From positions 124,001 through 188,000 of the forward strand of contig NZ_KQ954285.1 of the NCBI RefSeq assembly GCF_001519055.1: DNA of 64,000 bases, given 5' to 3'. The notes below the pieces were generated by a model that was given only the letters and a program-made list of their open reading frames with translations, was not told the origin of the DNA and ran no database searches. Below, piece by piece: positions 49,003 through 59,434 of this stretch. This DNA comes from Novosphingobium sp. Fuku2-ISO-50 (lineage in GTDB: Bacteria > Pseudomonadota > Alphaproteobacteria > Sphingomonadales > Sphingomonadaceae). Position 1 is the first letter of the stretch, and every line of letters starts with the position of its first letter. Made by a program: the position numbers and the translations under genes.

Positions 49003-50186
49003 CGTGCATCCTCCCGCGCGGACCCGGCGGTTGCTGGGGCAAAACCGGCATGCGCAGGTGCGCTTTTCATTCGAATGACATCCATGATCGGCGCGCGGCC
49101 AAAGCTTTCGACAAGATCGGCCAGATCGCCCGCAGCATCGGGAAAGCCGCAGTTCCACGCAGCATGGGCCGCATTGGCAAGCGATTCGGGATTGAGCGCG
49201 ATCGCCTGGACCTGCTTGGCCAGTTCCTTTGGCGTAAAGCCCGATTGGCGAATCGCCCGCGCCCCGCCCGCCTTGACCAGATCGCGCGCATTGGCCGCCT
49301 GATGATCGTCGGTGGCGATCGGCAGCGGCACGAGAATGCCGGGACGGCCGACCGCAGTCAGCTCGGCAATCGTCGAAGCGCCCGAGCGACCGATGAACAG
49401 ATGCGTTTCGGCCAGACGGTTTTCCATATCCTCGAAATACGTGCCCAGTTCCGCCGGAATCTGATGCGCGGCATAGCGCGCGCGCACTGCCTCGATGTCT
49501 TCGGGCCGACACTGCTGCGTCACTTGCAGGCGATGGCACAGCGCGGGCGGCAACATCGCCAGACCATCGGGCACGACCTCTGCAAGGATCGAGGCGCCCT
49601 GGCTGCCGCCGGTGACCAGCACGCGCAGCAAGCCGTCTTCATCGAGCGGTGGAAACGGCTCCTTGCGCAGCGAAAGCACTTCGGCGCGCACCGGATTGCC
49701 GACGAGATGCACTTTGCCCGACCATTTCGCATCGAGCCGGTCGACATCGCGATAGGCCGTGGCAATCGCGTTGACCCGGCGTGCGAGCAGGCGATTGACC
49801 CGGCCCAGCACGGCATTCTGTTCGTGAATCACTGTCGGGATCTGCGCGCTTTGCGCCGCGAGCAGCGCGGGCAGCGCCGGATAGCCGCCAAATCCGACCA
49901 CGCACGATGGCTGAAAGCTTTCAAACAGGCGCAGCGCCATCGCCCGCCCCTGCCAGATCGCGCGCAGCCCCTTGATCGTGGTCAGCGGGTTTTTGCCCAG
50001 CCGCCCGGCGGGCAGGACATGCGCGGGCAGGAAATCGGGCTTGCCCGGAATGCGCGCGCCGCGATCGTCGGTGACCAGCGCGACATGGTGACCGCGCCGT
50101 TCCAGCTCTGTGGCAAGCGCAAAGGCGGGAATCAGATGGCCGCCGGTCCCCCCGGCAGCGAGCACGAAATGGCGCGAGACAGTCAT
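48999..50186 (-). CDS. murG: UDP-GlcNAc:undecaprenyl-PP-MurNAc-pentapeptide transferase
   Basis: GT-B glycosyltransferase of 395 residues that makes lipid II at the inner face of the membrane. Motifs are [67 protein letters not shown] and [20 protein letters not shown]. The C terminus is about 30 residues longer than usual ([15 protein letters not shown]). Its ATG overlaps the ftsW stop by four bases. Confidence 0.97.
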   Translation of the reverse strand: MTVSRHFVLAAGGTGGHLIPAFALATELERRGHHVALVTDDRGARIPGKPDFLPAHVLPAGRLGKNPLTTIKGLRAIWQGRAMALRLFESFQPSCVVGFGGYPALPALLAAQSAQIPTVIHEQNAVLGRVNRLLARRVNAIATAYRDVDRLDAKWSGKVHLVGNPVRAEVLSLRKEPFPPLDEDGLLRVLVTGGSQGASILAEVVPDGLAMLPPALCHRLQVTQQCRPEDIEAVRARYAAHQIPAELGTYFEDMENRLAETHLFIGRSGASTIAELTAVGRPGILVPLPIATDDHQAANARDLVKAGGARAIRQSGFTPKELAKQVQAIALNPESLANAAHAAWNCGFPDAAGDLADLVESFGRAPIMDVIRMKSAPAHAGFAPATAGSAREDAR

Positions 50187-51418
50187 GGCGCAAGGCGTTC
50201 CTTTGGATCGAACGTTTCGCGCGACAGATAGGGGTTGCGGCGGGTAATGGCGAGCAGGAAGCCCACGCCGAGCAACAAGGCGATCGTCGAAGACCCGCCA
50301 TAGCTGATCAGCGGCAGCGTCATCCCCTTGGACGGAAACAGTTGCAGGTTGACAAGAATGTTGATGAACGCCTGCCCGGCCAGCTGCGCGGTCAGCCCGG
50401 CAGCGGCCAGCACGGTAAACAAGTCGTCCTCATCGAGCAGGCGCAGCAGCACGCGCATCACGATCGCGCAATAGAGCATGACCACCACGGCGCACGCGAT
50501 GAGCCCGAATTCTTCGCCGATCACCGAAAAGATATAGTCGGTATGCGCCTCGGGCAGCGCCATCTTGCGCGTGCCGAGCCACAGCCCGGTTCCGGCCCAG
50601 CCGCCATTGAGCAGCGTGCGCATGGCCAGATCGACCTGATCGAATTCGCTGCCGCCCGACAGGAAGGCGTCGATACGGTGCGTCGCGTTGGGGTAGAACA
50701 GATAGGCCAGCAAGAGCACCAGAGGCCCCCCGCCGAAGACGACAAGAATCTTGCGGCTCGACAGGCCCGAAAGGCACACCAGCACGAACCACACGCCGAG
50801 ATAGAGCACGGCCGAACCGAAATCGGGCTGCGCCATCAGCAGGCCGAACACCACGACGATCAGCGCCACGGAAATCCCCATGACCGGGATTTTCGGATCG
50901 CGCGCGCGCCACGACAAGACCCATGCCAGCGCAATGGCAAAACCGGGCTTCAGAAATTCGGACGGTTGCAGGCTGATTCCGACATTGAGCCAGCGCCGCG
51001 CCCCTTTGACTTCGGTCCCGACCAGCGGCACGAGCACCAGACCGACGATCATCGCCGCCGCCAGAATGATTGCCAGCCGCCGCGCGGTTTCCTTGGGCAG
51101 GAGCGAGGCGAGGAACATCGTCAACAGCCCGACCCCCAACCAGCGCAAGTGCAGCCAGAAAAAATGCAGATCGCTCAGCGATTTTTGCGGCGTCGACAGC
51201 CGATGCGAACTGGCGGGCGAGGCGGCGGCAACCGCGATCGCGCCGATCACCACCAGCGCCATGACCAGCCCGAGCAGGACCCGATCGATTTCGCGCCACC
51301 AGATCACCAGCTCGCTGCGCCGGCTGCGGCGATAGCGATTGGCGCGACCGATCACGCGCACCCCGCCATCGCGGGTCTGCACGGGAACGGCGCGCGTGGT
51401 GGTCGAGGCACCGGCCAT
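50183..51418 (-). CDS. ftsW: Lipid II polymerase FtsW (SEDS family)
   Basis: Membrane protein of 411 residues with about ten segments. SEDS features are MAQPDFGSAVLYLGVWFVL, the periplasmic loop DAFLSGGSEFDQVDLAM, GEEFGLIACAVVVMLY and KGMTLPLISYGGSSTIALL. FtsW polymerises septal glycan with FtsI. An Arg-rich cytoplasmic N terminus of ~35 residues precedes the first segment. The ATG overlaps the murD stop by one base (TGATG). Confidence 0.97.
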   Translation of the reverse strand: MAGASTTTRAVPVQTRDGGVRVIGRANRYRRSRRSELVIWWREIDRVLLGLVMALVVIGAIAVAAASPASSHRLSTPQKSLSDLHFFWLHLRWLGVGLLTMFLASLLPKETARRLAIILAAAMIVGLVLVPLVGTEVKGARRWLNVGISLQPSEFLKPGFAIALAWVLSWRARDPKIPVMGISVALIVVVFGLLMAQPDFGSAVLYLGVWFVLVCLSGLSSRKILVVFGGGPLVLLLAYLFYPNATHRIDAFLSGGSEFDQVDLAMRTLLNGGWAGTGLWLGTRKMALPEAHTDYIFSVIGEEFGLIACAVVVMLYCAIVMRVLLRLLDEDDLFTVLAAAGLTAQLAGQAFINILVNLQLFPSKGMTLPLISYGGSSTIALLLGVGFLLAITRRNPYLSRETFDPKERLAP

Positions 51419-52752
51419 CAGGAACTGCCCCCTACTTCGGGACAGGCCGCATCGCGGTCGGCGATCAACGTCATGACAATCTGGCGAAAGGCATCGCCGC
51501 GCGCTTCGAAATCGCGGAACTGGTCAAAGCTGGCGCAAGCAGGCGACAGCATGATCACATCGCCCGGCTGCGCCGCCGCCATCGCCTGACGCACGGCATC
51601 ACACAGCATTTCGCTGCGTGTAACGGGCATCAGCGGCTCAAGGATTTCGGCAAAGCGCGGCCCCGCCTCGCCGATGGTATAGGCCGCGACGACATGGCTG
51701 AATCCACCGGCGCATTCGTCGAGATTGTCGGCTTTGGGCAATCCGCCGCAAATCCAGTGAATACGCGGATAAGCGGCCAGCGCAGGCGCGGTCGAGGCGG
51801 GATTGGTCGCCTTGCTGTCGTTGACGAACAAGACGCCGTTCGCCTCCGCCACGCGCTCCATGCGATGCGGCAGGCCGACAAAGCTGGCCAGCGCCGGACG
51901 CCACACCGCTTCGTCAATCCCCAGCACTTGCGCCACGGCGACGGCAATCGCCGCATTTTCAAGATTGTGCGGCCCTTGCAACGAGGGCCAGTCGGCCTGA
52001 CCCGACAGCTCTGCCGGATCGGGGATATGCACATGCGCCGAGCCGCGCTCTGCCGCGACACGCGTGGCGATGGCCAGCGTATCGGGATCGCTGCGCCCGA
52101 AAATCGCGTCCTGCCCCTCGCCCTGCATGGCAAACAACCGCGCCTTGGACGCGGCATACCCGGCAAAGCCGTCATAGCGGTCGAGATGATCGGGGCTGAG
52201 ATTGATCAGCACCGCGACATCGCAGGCGAGCGAATGCGTGAGGTCGATCTGATAGCTCGACAATTCGAGCACATAGACCCCGCCCGCCGCCAGCGCCTCT
52301 TCGCCGAGCACCGGCAGGCCGATATTGCCCCCCATCCGCGTCGGCATCCCGGCGGCGCGGCACAAGTGATGGACCAGCGCGGTGGTCGTCGATTTGCCGT
52401 TGGTTCCGGTAATGCCGACCACACGATGCGCCGGCAGATCGGGGCGGATTTGCGCAAACAATTCGATGTCGCCGATCACCCGCACAGCAAAGCGCGCGGC
52501 GTGCGCGGCGATCGGATGGCGGTTGAGCGGCACGCCGGGCGACACCACGACACCTGCAAACCCGGTCAGGTCGATCGTCAAAGGATCGGCCAGTGTCGCG
52601 CGCCCGGCAACATGCGCGCGGGCTTCTTCACGGCTGTCCCACGCGGTCACTTCGGCGCCGCCGGCCAGCAGGCTTTCGACGCTGGCCAGCCCCGAACGGG
52701 CAAGACCCAGCACCGCAAAGCGTTGGCCGGCAAAGCGCGAAGAAGTGATCAT
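51418..52752 (-). CDS. murD: UDP-N-acetylmuramoylalanine--D-glutamate ligase
   Basis: Mur ligase of 444 residues adding D-Glu. The N-terminal domain has RFAVLGLARSGLASVESL, the ATP loop is VGITGTNGKSTTTAL, then LELSSYQIDLTHSLACDV and NLSPDHLDRYDGF, and the C terminus has VLLSPACASFDQFRDFEARG-type sequence (IMLSPACASFDQFRDFEARG). It begins seven bases after mraY stops and overlaps ftsW by one base. Confidence 0.97.
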   Translation of the reverse strand: MITSSRFAGQRFAVLGLARSGLASVESLLAGGAEVTAWDSREEARAHVAGRATLADPLTIDLTGFAGVVVSPGVPLNRHPIAAHAARFAVRVIGDIELFAQIRPDLPAHRVVGITGTNGKSTTTALVHHLCRAAGMPTRMGGNIGLPVLGEEALAAGGVYVLELSSYQIDLTHSLACDVAVLINLSPDHLDRYDGFAGYAASKARLFAMQGEGQDAIFGRSDPDTLAIATRVAAERGSAHVHIPDPAELSGQADWPSLQGPHNLENAAIAVAVAQVLGIDEAVWRPALASFVGLPHRMERVAEANGVLFVNDSKATNPASTAPALAAYPRIHWICGGLPKADNLDECAGGFSHVVAAYTIGEAGPRFAEILEPLMPVTRSEMLCDAVRQAMAAAQPGDVIMLSPACASFDQFRDFEARGDAFRQIVMTLIADRDAACPEVGGSS

Positions 52753-52759
52753 GCGGCCG

Positions 52760-53824
52760 TCACCTTACCTTGAGCGTGGCCAGGCCGAGCAGCGCCAGCA
52801 CGATCGAGACGATCCAGAAACGGATCACCACAGTCGATTCCTGCCAGCCGAGCTGTTCGAAATGATGGTGAATCGGCGCCATGCGGAACACCCGCCGCCC
52901 GGTCCGCTTGTAAACGAAGACCTGAACGATGACCGAAACCGCCTCCATCACAAACAGCCCGCCGACAATCGCCAGCACGATCTCGTGATGCACCGAAACC
53001 GCGATCACGCCCAGCGTGCCGCCGAGCGCAAGGCTGCCGGTATCGCCCATGAACACCGCCGCCGGCGGCGCGTTGAACCACAGGAATGCCAGCCCCGCGC
53101 CCATCACCGCCGCGCAAAAGATCGCCAGTTCGCCCGCCTTGGGAACATGCGGAATGCCGAGATAATGCGCATAGTCGGCGCGCCCGGCGAGATAGGCGAT
53201 GATCGCGAAAGTGCCCGCCGCGATGATCACCGGCATGATCGCCAGCCCGTCGAGCCCGTCGGTCAGATTGACCGCATTGCCCGCGCCGACAATGACGAAT
53301 GCGGCAAACAGGTAATAGAACGGCCCCATCGGGATATAAAGATTGCTGAACACCGGGACATAGAGATTGGTCTGGGTGGTCACCAGCGCAACCGCGATCC
53401 CGGCAATGATGAATTCGCCCAGCAGACGCGCCTTGGCCGGCACGCCTTTGTGCGCATACTTGGTCACTTTGTCATAATCGTCGAGAAAGCCGATCAGGCC
53501 AAAGCCCAGCGTCACCACCAGACAGGCCCAGACATAACGACTATTGAGATCCATCCACAGCAACAGCGCCACCGACAGCGCGATCACGATCATCAGCCCG
53601 CCCATCGTCGGCGTGCCGCGCTTGGCAAGGTGAGTCTGCGGCCCGTCGGCGCGGATCGGCTGCCCCTTGCCCTGGCGCATGCGCAACATGTCGATGAAGC
53701 GCGGACCGATGAACAGGCCGATCGTCAGCGCAGTCAGCAGCGCCGCGCCCGAACGGAACGACTGATAGCGAATGAGGTTGGTCAGCCCTTCGAAATGAAG
53801 CCACTGCGCGATAATATACAACAT
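52760..53824 (-). CDS. mraY: Phospho-N-acetylmuramoyl-pentapeptide transferase
   Basis: Polytopic enzyme of 354 residues with about ten membrane segments that makes lipid I from UDP-MurNAc-pentapeptide and undecaprenyl phosphate. Signatures are [11 protein letters not shown], the catalytic [23 protein letters not shown] and the HHHFEQLGW loop. It starts directly after the murF stop (TGA followed at once by ATG), so the two are translated together. Confidence 0.98.
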   Translation of the reverse strand: MLYIIAQWLHFEGLTNLIRYQSFRSGAALLTALTIGLFIGPRFIDMLRMRQGKGQPIRADGPQTHLAKRGTPTMGGLMIVIALSVALLLWMDLNSRYVWACLVVTLGFGLIGFLDDYDKVTKYAHKGVPAKARLLGEFIIAGIAVALVTTQTNLYVPVFSNLYIPMGPFYYLFAAFVIVGAGNAVNLTDGLDGLAIMPVIIAAGTFAIIAYLAGRADYAHYLGIPHVPKAGELAIFCAAVMGAGLAFLWFNAPPAAVFMGDTGSLALGGTLGVIAVSVHHEIVLAIVGGLFVMEAVSVIVQVFVYKRTGRRVFRMAPIHHHFEQLGWQESTVVIRFWIVSIVLALLGLATLKVR

Positions 53825-55351
53825 TCAAACGTCCCCGGTCGCCAGCCGACCATCAGATGTGTTCGCCCCGCGCTGCGTCAGCGCCTTGACCAGCACGCCG
53901 AGCCCGACCGAATTGGACCCCTTGATCAGGATCGCATCGCCGCCTTGCGGCGCCCAATCGGGCGAAGCCACGATTTCGGCAGCCGCAGCGGCGCCGGGCA
54001 CGTGGACGAACTCGATCCCGGCGGCAAGCGATGATCGCTCGATTTTCCCCAGCGCATCGGCCAATGCTGCCATTTCCGCGCCGACCAGCAAAACGCGCGC
54101 CACGCCCGCCGCGACCAGCGGCTCGGCCAGCGCGGCATGATAGCGCTCGCCCGCCTCGCCCAGTTCTTTCATCGCGCCCAGCACGGCAAGCCGACGCCGC
54201 GCCGGAGTGGCCCCCAATTGCGCGATCGTCGCGCGCATCGAGGCGGGATTGGCATTATAGCTTTCATCGATCAGCAGCGCGCTGCCCGATCCGTCGCCGT
54301 CTTCGGCAAAAATCCGGTGGCGCGCGCCGCGCCCGGCAAGATCGGGCAATTCGGCCAGCGCCAGCCCCGCCGCGCCCAGATCGCCGCCCACCGCCGCAAC
54401 CGCCGCCATGACGGCCAGCGAATTGACCGCCCAATGCGCGCCGGGTTGCGAAACGGTATAGCACAGCTTGCGCGCCATACCGGTGCTCGCGGCAAATTCG
54501 GTCGTGACCAGCGTGCCCCCGCCCGCCGTTGGAAGCGCGTCGATCAGCCGGACATCGGCATCGGCGCCGGTCCCGAAGCGAACCACCCGCGCGGCATGGC
54601 GCCCGGCCGCTGCGGCCAGAACTTCGACATGCGGGCTGTCTGCCGGAATGATCGCGGTGCCGCCCGGCTCAAGCCCTTCGAAGATTTCCGCCTTGGCCTC
54701 GGCAATCGCCGCTTCGCCCGAAAAATGGCCGATATGTGCAGGCGCGATCGTCGTCACCACTGCGACATGCGGGCGCACCAGCCGGGTCAGCGCGGCCAGT
54801 TCGCCCGCATGGTTCATGCCCATTTCGAAAATGCCGAACCGCGTGCGCGCGGGCATCCGCACGAGACTGAGCGGCACGCCGACATGGTTGTTGTAGCTTT
54901 TGACCGAGCGATGCGCCTGCCCCCGGCTCGACCGGTCGAGCGCGGCATAGAGCGCTTCCTTGACCCCGGTCTTGCCCGCCGACCCGGTCACCCCGATCAC
55001 CCGCGCTTCGGCATCGATCCGCGCCCGCGCCGTGCGACCCAGCGCATCGAGCGCGAGCGTGGTATCGCCGACAAGGACATGGGGATGCGCCACCGCGCGA
55101 TCGACCAGCGCGCCCGCCGCCCCTTTCGCGAAAGCACCGTCGACAAAGCGATGGCCGTCGGCGGCCTCGCCCAAAAGCGCGATGAACAAGTCGCCGTCCA
55201 TGACTTCGCGGCTGTCGGTCGCGGCGCCCGATACGGCGAAATCGCCGCCTGCGACGCTGCCCCCGGTCGCTTCGGCAATCTCCGAGGCGGTCCACAAGGC
55301 CGTTCCGTGCCTGTCGGACGCTTCGATCGGCCAGTCGAGAATGGCGCTCAT
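53825..55351 (-). CDS. murF: UDP-MurNAc-tripeptide--D-alanyl-D-alanine ligase
   Basis: Mur ligase of 508 residues adding the D-Ala-D-Ala dipeptide made by Ddl. The N-terminal domain has GAATDSREVMDGDLFIALLG, the ATP loop is VTGSAGKTGVKEAL, followed by EMGMNHAGELAALTRLVRP and the C-terminal LIDESYNANPASMRA. The ATP loop has Ala where many MurF proteins have Asn, as in other members of the family. It overlaps murE by four bases and abuts mraY. It is slightly longer than E. coli MurF. Confidence 0.96.
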   Translation of the reverse strand: MSAILDWPIEASDRHGTALWTASEIAEATGGSVAGGDFAVSGAATDSREVMDGDLFIALLGEAADGHRFVDGAFAKGAAGALVDRAVAHPHVLVGDTTLALDALGRTARARIDAEARVIGVTGSAGKTGVKEALYAALDRSSRGQAHRSVKSYNNHVGVPLSLVRMPARTRFGIFEMGMNHAGELAALTRLVRPHVAVVTTIAPAHIGHFSGEAAIAEAKAEIFEGLEPGGTAIIPADSPHVEVLAAAAGRHAARVVRFGTGADADVRLIDALPTAGGGTLVTTEFAASTGMARKLCYTVSQPGAHWAVNSLAVMAAVAAVGGDLGAAGLALAELPDLAGRGARHRIFAEDGDGSGSALLIDESYNANPASMRATIAQLGATPARRRLAVLGAMKELGEAGERYHAALAEPLVAAGVARVLLVGAEMAALADALGKIERSSLAAGIEFVHVPGAAAAAEIVASPDWAPQGGDAILIKGSNSVGLGVLVKALTQRGANTSDGRLATGDV

Positions 55352-56802
55352 CCTGTAGACTCCCGCGCTACGGCGACATCATCGAACGGCAGGATGCGCA
55401 TGGCCTCGCCCCGTCCGATGATCTGCCCCTGTTCGTGTCCCTTGCCCGCGATCAGCACGATGTCGCCGGCCCGTGCCTCGGCAATCGCCGCCGCAATCGC
55501 CGCCCGCCGGTCGCCAATGTCGCGCGCGCGCCCTGCGCATCCGGCCAGAATCTCGCCACGAATCGCCGCCGGGTCTTCGCCGCGCGGATTGTCGTCGGTA
55601 ACGATAGCGACATCCGCTCCGGCAACCGCCGCCGCGCCCATCGGCGCGCGCTTGCCCGGATCGCGATCGCCGCCCGCGCCGAATACCAGGATCAGCCGCC
55701 CTTTCACATGCGGGCGCAGCGCCTCGCAAGCCGCCGTCAGCGCGTCGGGGGTATGCGCGTAATCGACATAGACCGGCGCTCCGGCCGCGCTGATCGCGGC
55801 GCGTTCGAGCCGTCCGCGCACCGGCTGCAACCGCGTCAACGCCTCGAACGTGCGCTCCGCATCGCCGCCGGTCGCCAGCACGAGCCCCGCCGAGACGAGC
55901 GCATTGGCCGCCTGATAGGCCCCGATCAACGGCAGCGTCAGCGTGCGCTGCCGCCCTTCGTAAACGAGGTCGAGCGTTTGCCCGAGCAGCGTCGGCGTGC
56001 GCGCGGTCAGCCGGATCGTCTCGCCCGCCGCCCCCACGGTCACCAGGCGCAGGCCGCGCGCGCGCGCATGGCCGATCGCCCGCGCCGACCATTCGTCATC
56101 GGCCCAGACCACCGCCGCGCCGTCATCGGCGACGACCTCGTCGAACAGGCGCATCTTGGCCGCGAAATAGGCTTCGAACGTGGTGTGATAATCAAGGTGA
56201 TCGCGCGACAGATTGGTAAAGGCCCCCGCTGCGACCGTCAGCCCTTCGTTGCGATACTGATCCAGCCCGTGGCTTGACGCCTCATAGGCCAGATGGCTGA
56301 TCCCCTCGCGCGCCAGCCCCGAAACATTGGCAAGGAAAGTGACGATGTCCGGCGTGGTCAGCCCGGTCGAGATGCTTTCGTCCGCCGTGGTCACGCCCAG
56401 CGTACCGATCGAGGCGGCGCGATGCCCGGCCATGCGCCAGATCTGGCGCGTCATTTCGACGGTCGAAGTCTTGCCGTTGGTCCCGGTCACCGCGACGATC
56501 GTTGCGGGCACGGGGGTAAAGAACCGCGCCGCGATCGCCGCGAACGTCCGGCGCGGTTCGTCCGACGCGATATGCACCGCGCCTTCGACTTTTGCACCCG
56601 GCCGCGCCACCACAGCAATCGCACCGGCGGCAATCGCGGCCGGGATAAAATCCTCGCCATTGACGCGCGTACCGGGAAAGGCGCCGAACACCGTGCCCGG
56701 CGCGACTTTGCGATGATCGATGGCAAAGCCGGTCACATTGGCGCCCGGATCCACCGCGTTTCCCTCGATACCGGCTTCGGCAAGCAATCCTGCGAGCTTC
56801 AT
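55348..56802 (-). CDS. murE: UDP-MurNAc-L-alanyl-D-glutamate--2,6-diaminopimelate ligase
   Basis: Mur ligase of 484 residues. The ATP loop TGTNGKTS is at residues 106-113, with EASSHGLDQYR and NLSRDHLDYHTTFE following. The motif DNPR (TDDNPRGEDP) near the C terminus marks specificity for meso-diaminopimelate, so the wall is of the usual Gram-negative type. The ATG at 56802 overlaps the ftsI stop as ATGA; the longer upstream frame is rejected. Confidence 0.97.
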   Translation of the reverse strand: MKLAGLLAEAGIEGNAVDPGANVTGFAIDHRKVAPGTVFGAFPGTRVNGEDFIPAAIAAGAIAVVARPGAKVEGAVHIASDEPRRTFAAIAARFFTPVPATIVAVTGTNGKTSTVEMTRQIWRMAGHRAASIGTLGVTTADESISTGLTTPDIVTFLANVSGLAREGISHLAYEASSHGLDQYRNEGLTVAAGAFTNLSRDHLDYHTTFEAYFAAKMRLFDEVVADDGAAVVWADDEWSARAIGHARARGLRLVTVGAAGETIRLTARTPTLLGQTLDLVYEGRQRTLTLPLIGAYQAANALVSAGLVLATGGDAERTFEALTRLQPVRGRLERAAISAAGAPVYVDYAHTPDALTAACEALRPHVKGRLILVFGAGGDRDPGKRAPMGAAAVAGADVAIVTDDNPRGEDPAAIRGEILAGCAGRARDIGDRRAAIAAAIAEARAGDIVLIAGKGHEQGQIIGRGEAMRILPFDDVAVARESTG

Positions 56803-58583
56803 TCCCCATCTCCGTTGGCCACCAGCGGCGTCAGGTCGGACACGTCGACATCGCGCCTGCCATCGGGCACCACGCCGAGCAAGGGGCCGGTACGCGCGAT
56901 GACGCGGCTGACGACCGGCGCGGTGTTCCACGCAGCGGTGCGCTGGCCCGACGTCAACTGCGTCGCCTGCGGCTCATCGAGCATGGCGATGACGACATAG
57001 CGCGGTCGGTCCATCGGAAAAGCGGCGGCGAATGTGGCGATGATCGCGGTCTTGTTGCGATAGCCCGATCCGTGGCTGCCCGCCTTTTCCGCCGAGCCGG
57101 TCTTGCCGCCGACGCGAAAGCCCGACGCGTCGGCCTTTTTGCCGGTTCCGTCGACCACGATCAGGCGCAGGAGCTGCCGGATGCGCGCACTGGTCGATGC
57201 CTGAAACACGCGGCGCCCTTCCGGTGCATGCGCCGGATCGACTTTGAACAGCGTCGTCGGACGCCAGATTCCGCCATTGACCAGCGCGGCATAGCCCGCC
57301 GCAAGGTGCAGCGGCGTGACCGCGATCCCGTGGCCATAGCTGACCGTCATCGTGCGCAGGCGCGGCCATTCGCCCTTGGGCCAGATCGGGAAACCCTTGG
57401 CCGGCAATTCGATCGTCGGGCGCGCATTCATGCCCAGCGCGATCATCGTATCGCGCAGGCGCTGCCCGCCCAGCTTGTCGGCGACTTGCGCGGTTACGAT
57501 GTTCGACGAATGGATCAGCGCCTCGGGCACATTGAGCGAGGCGCCGAATGCGTGGCTGTCGTGAATGGTGAAGCCGTCGATCTTGAGCGGGGTTGCCGGA
57601 TAGCGCACGGCCATGTCGGTGACCACGCCGGCATCGATCGCCGAAGCGATGGTAAACGGCTTGAACGTCGAACCCAGTTCATAGACCTGGTTCGAAGCGC
57701 GATTGAACACCAGCGCATTGCGCGCCAGATCGCCCCGGTTGGGATCGAAACTGGGCAGCGAGGCGAGCGCGATGACTTCGCCGGTATCGACGTCGAGGAT
57801 GATCCCCGCGGCACCTTTGGCATGGGTTTCAAGCATGCCGCGCGACAGCTCGTCTTCCATCGCGCCTTGCGCCCGGGCATCGATCGACAGCGCCACCGGC
57901 TCGGCCCGGTGCGCCGGATCGATCAGCCGCGCATCGAGCACTTCTTCCATGCCCAGCTTGCCATGGCCTTCTTCATCGACATAGCCGAGGACGTGGGCGG
58001 CAAGCGAGCCCTGCGGATAGAACCGCTGCGTCTCACGCGGGAATTCGAGCGCGGGCTCGCCCAGCGCAAAGATCTTGTTGGCTTCTTCGGGCAGGACGCG
58101 GCGGCGCAGATAGGTCGGCTTGCCCGCCTTGAGCTTGGCAAACAGGTCGGCATAATCCTCGTCGGGAAAGATCTGCACGAGCGCGCGGGCGACTTCCTCG
58201 GGCGTCTTGACCAGCGGCTGGCCCTTGGGGCCCAGCGCCTTGGGATTGAACCACAACGAATAGGCGGGAAACGCGCGCGCCAACGGCACGCCGTTGCGAT
58301 CGGTGATTTCGGCGCGCGGCGGCACCAGCGCATCGGCGGCGGCGCCATGGTCCGGCGTCTGCGACACAAAGCCCAATTGCCCGATGCGCACGAACGCGGT
58401 CAGTGTGAAAAAGACAAAGCCGACCACGACCCACATCAGACGCTTTCGCGCGGTCTGCAACGAGCGCTGACGCAAATTGGCAAGATAAAGGCGGCCGGTC
58501 GCGGTGGCTCCGGAAATGGCACTGGGCCCGATCGCGCTCGGCCTGCTGGCGTTGGGGGCTCCCGGAGGGCTGGTGGCGTTCAC
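56799..58583 (-). CDS. ftsI: Septal peptidoglycan transpeptidase (PBP3)
   Basis: Bitopic class B penicillin-binding protein of 594 residues. A ~50-residue cytoplasmic segment precedes the membrane anchor (LMWVVVGFVFFTLTAFVRI). The transpeptidase motifs are Ser305-x-x-Lys in GSTFK, SSN, and KTGSA. It cross-links septal peptidoglycan with FtsW. Translation begins at a GTG (58583) overlapping the ftsL stop as GTGA, and it overlaps murE at its end. Confidence 0.97.
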   Translation of the reverse strand: MNATSPPGAPNASRPSAIGPSAISGATATGRLYLANLRQRSLQTARKRLMWVVVGFVFFTLTAFVRIGQLGFVSQTPDHGAAADALVPPRAEITDRNGVPLARAFPAYSLWFNPKALGPKGQPLVKTPEEVARALVQIFPDEDYADLFAKLKAGKPTYLRRRVLPEEANKIFALGEPALEFPRETQRFYPQGSLAAHVLGYVDEEGHGKLGMEEVLDARLIDPAHRAEPVALSIDARAQGAMEDELSRGMLETHAKGAAGIILDVDTGEVIALASLPSFDPNRGDLARNALVFNRASNQVYELGSTFKPFTIASAIDAGVVTDMAVRYPATPLKIDGFTIHDSHAFGASLNVPEALIHSSNIVTAQVADKLGGQRLRDTMIALGMNARPTIELPAKGFPIWPKGEWPRLRTMTVSYGHGIAVTPLHLAAGYAALVNGGIWRPTTLFKVDPAHAPEGRRVFQASTSARIRQLLRLIVVDGTGKKADASGFRVGGKTGSAEKAGSHGSGYRNKTAIIATFAAAFPMDRPRYVVIAMLDEPQATQLTSGQRTAAWNTAPVVSRVIARTGPLLGVVPDGRRDVDVSDLTPLVANGDGE

Positions 58584-59434
58584 TTGACCGTCTTTGCATC
58601 CTTCAAGGCAAGCTTGATCAGCGGCGTGCCGTTCCCTGCATGGCGATGCCCAACAGCACTGGTCCGGTCGGCACTGGCAAAACGATCCTTTGGCCGCACC
58701 GCACGCCCGGCAAAAGCCCGCGACGGCGACTTTTCCACCGGTGCCCGCGCGCTCTTGACCTTTTGCCCGGCTGCTTTCTTCGCGGCAAGCGCCTTGGCGT
58801 CCCTGGCCTTGCTGCCTTTGTCCTTGGCTGCGAGGCCCTTCGCGGCGACTTTGTGCGCGGGCGTTTTCGCGCTGTCGCGGGCCGCGTGATGCACCGTGGC
58901 AAGGCGATCGCCCAGCCCGGCAAGGCCGGACGCCGCCGCAACCTTGTGGGCGGGCCGCGGCGCATCGCTGTCATCGTGCGCAACCGGGGCGGTTACCGCC
59001 ACATGATCGACCGCATCGCTCGCCTCGCTGACCGGGCGACCGGTCAGGGGCGAAACCATGGCCGGAAACGCCGCTGCCGCGACCACCGCGTCATCCGCGC
59101 TGGCCACGCGGATCGGCGCGGGCGCCCCCGCTTCGACCGGCTTGGCATAAGAGGCAAGCTCGCGCTCGTTGTCGAGATATTGCGTGGCCACCGGCGCGAC
59201 ATAGCCGAATTCGACATCGTTCCAGTTTTTCAGCTGCTGCTGATTGGCGCGGGTTTCGAATTCGGTTTCGAGGTACATCGTCTCTTGCTTGAGCGCGACG
59301 ATCTTCGCGTCGGACTGGTGTACCTGGCTGCGCAGCGCGTTGACGCGGAACGCCAGCACCATGACCAGCGCAACGCAGACCACCAGCGTGGCCATCCAGC
59401 CAATCGAGCGCAGGCGTCGGGCGGTGACCATCAT
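58580..59434 (-). CDS. ftsL: FtsL-like division protein with long low-complexity C-terminal tail
   Basis: Protein of 284 residues in the ftsL position between rsmH and ftsI. Residues 1-~75 look like FtsL: a short cytoplasmic part, a membrane segment ([20 protein letters not shown]) and a coiled coil ([20 protein letters not shown]). FtsL proteins are usually ~100-120 residues. Here ~180 further residues are Ala/Lys-rich and disordered ([20 protein letters not shown]), lying in the periplasm by topology. The style resembles the tail of the SPOR protein at 39016. The ATG at 59434 overlaps the rsmH stop (ATGA). Confidence 0.85.
   Translation of the reverse strand: MMVTARRLRSIGWMATLVVCVALVMVLAFRVNALRSQVHQSDAKIVALKQETMYLETEFETRANQQQLKNWNDVEFGYVAPVATQYLDNERELASYAKPVEAGAPAPIRVASADDAVVAAAAFPAMVSPLTGRPVSEASDAVDHVAVTAPVAHDDSDAPRPAHKVAAASGLAGLGDRLATVHHAARDSAKTPAHKVAAKGLAAKDKGSKARDAKALAAKKAAGQKVKSARAPVEKSPSRAFAGRAVRPKDRFASADRTSAVGHRHAGNGTPLIKLALKDAKTVK

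Noticed and set aside
47578-49539. Extended 653-residue MurC starting inside murG
   Set aside because: The extra ~179 residues lie within murG in another frame and have no similarity to Mur ligases; the ATG at 49002 gives a normal MurC.
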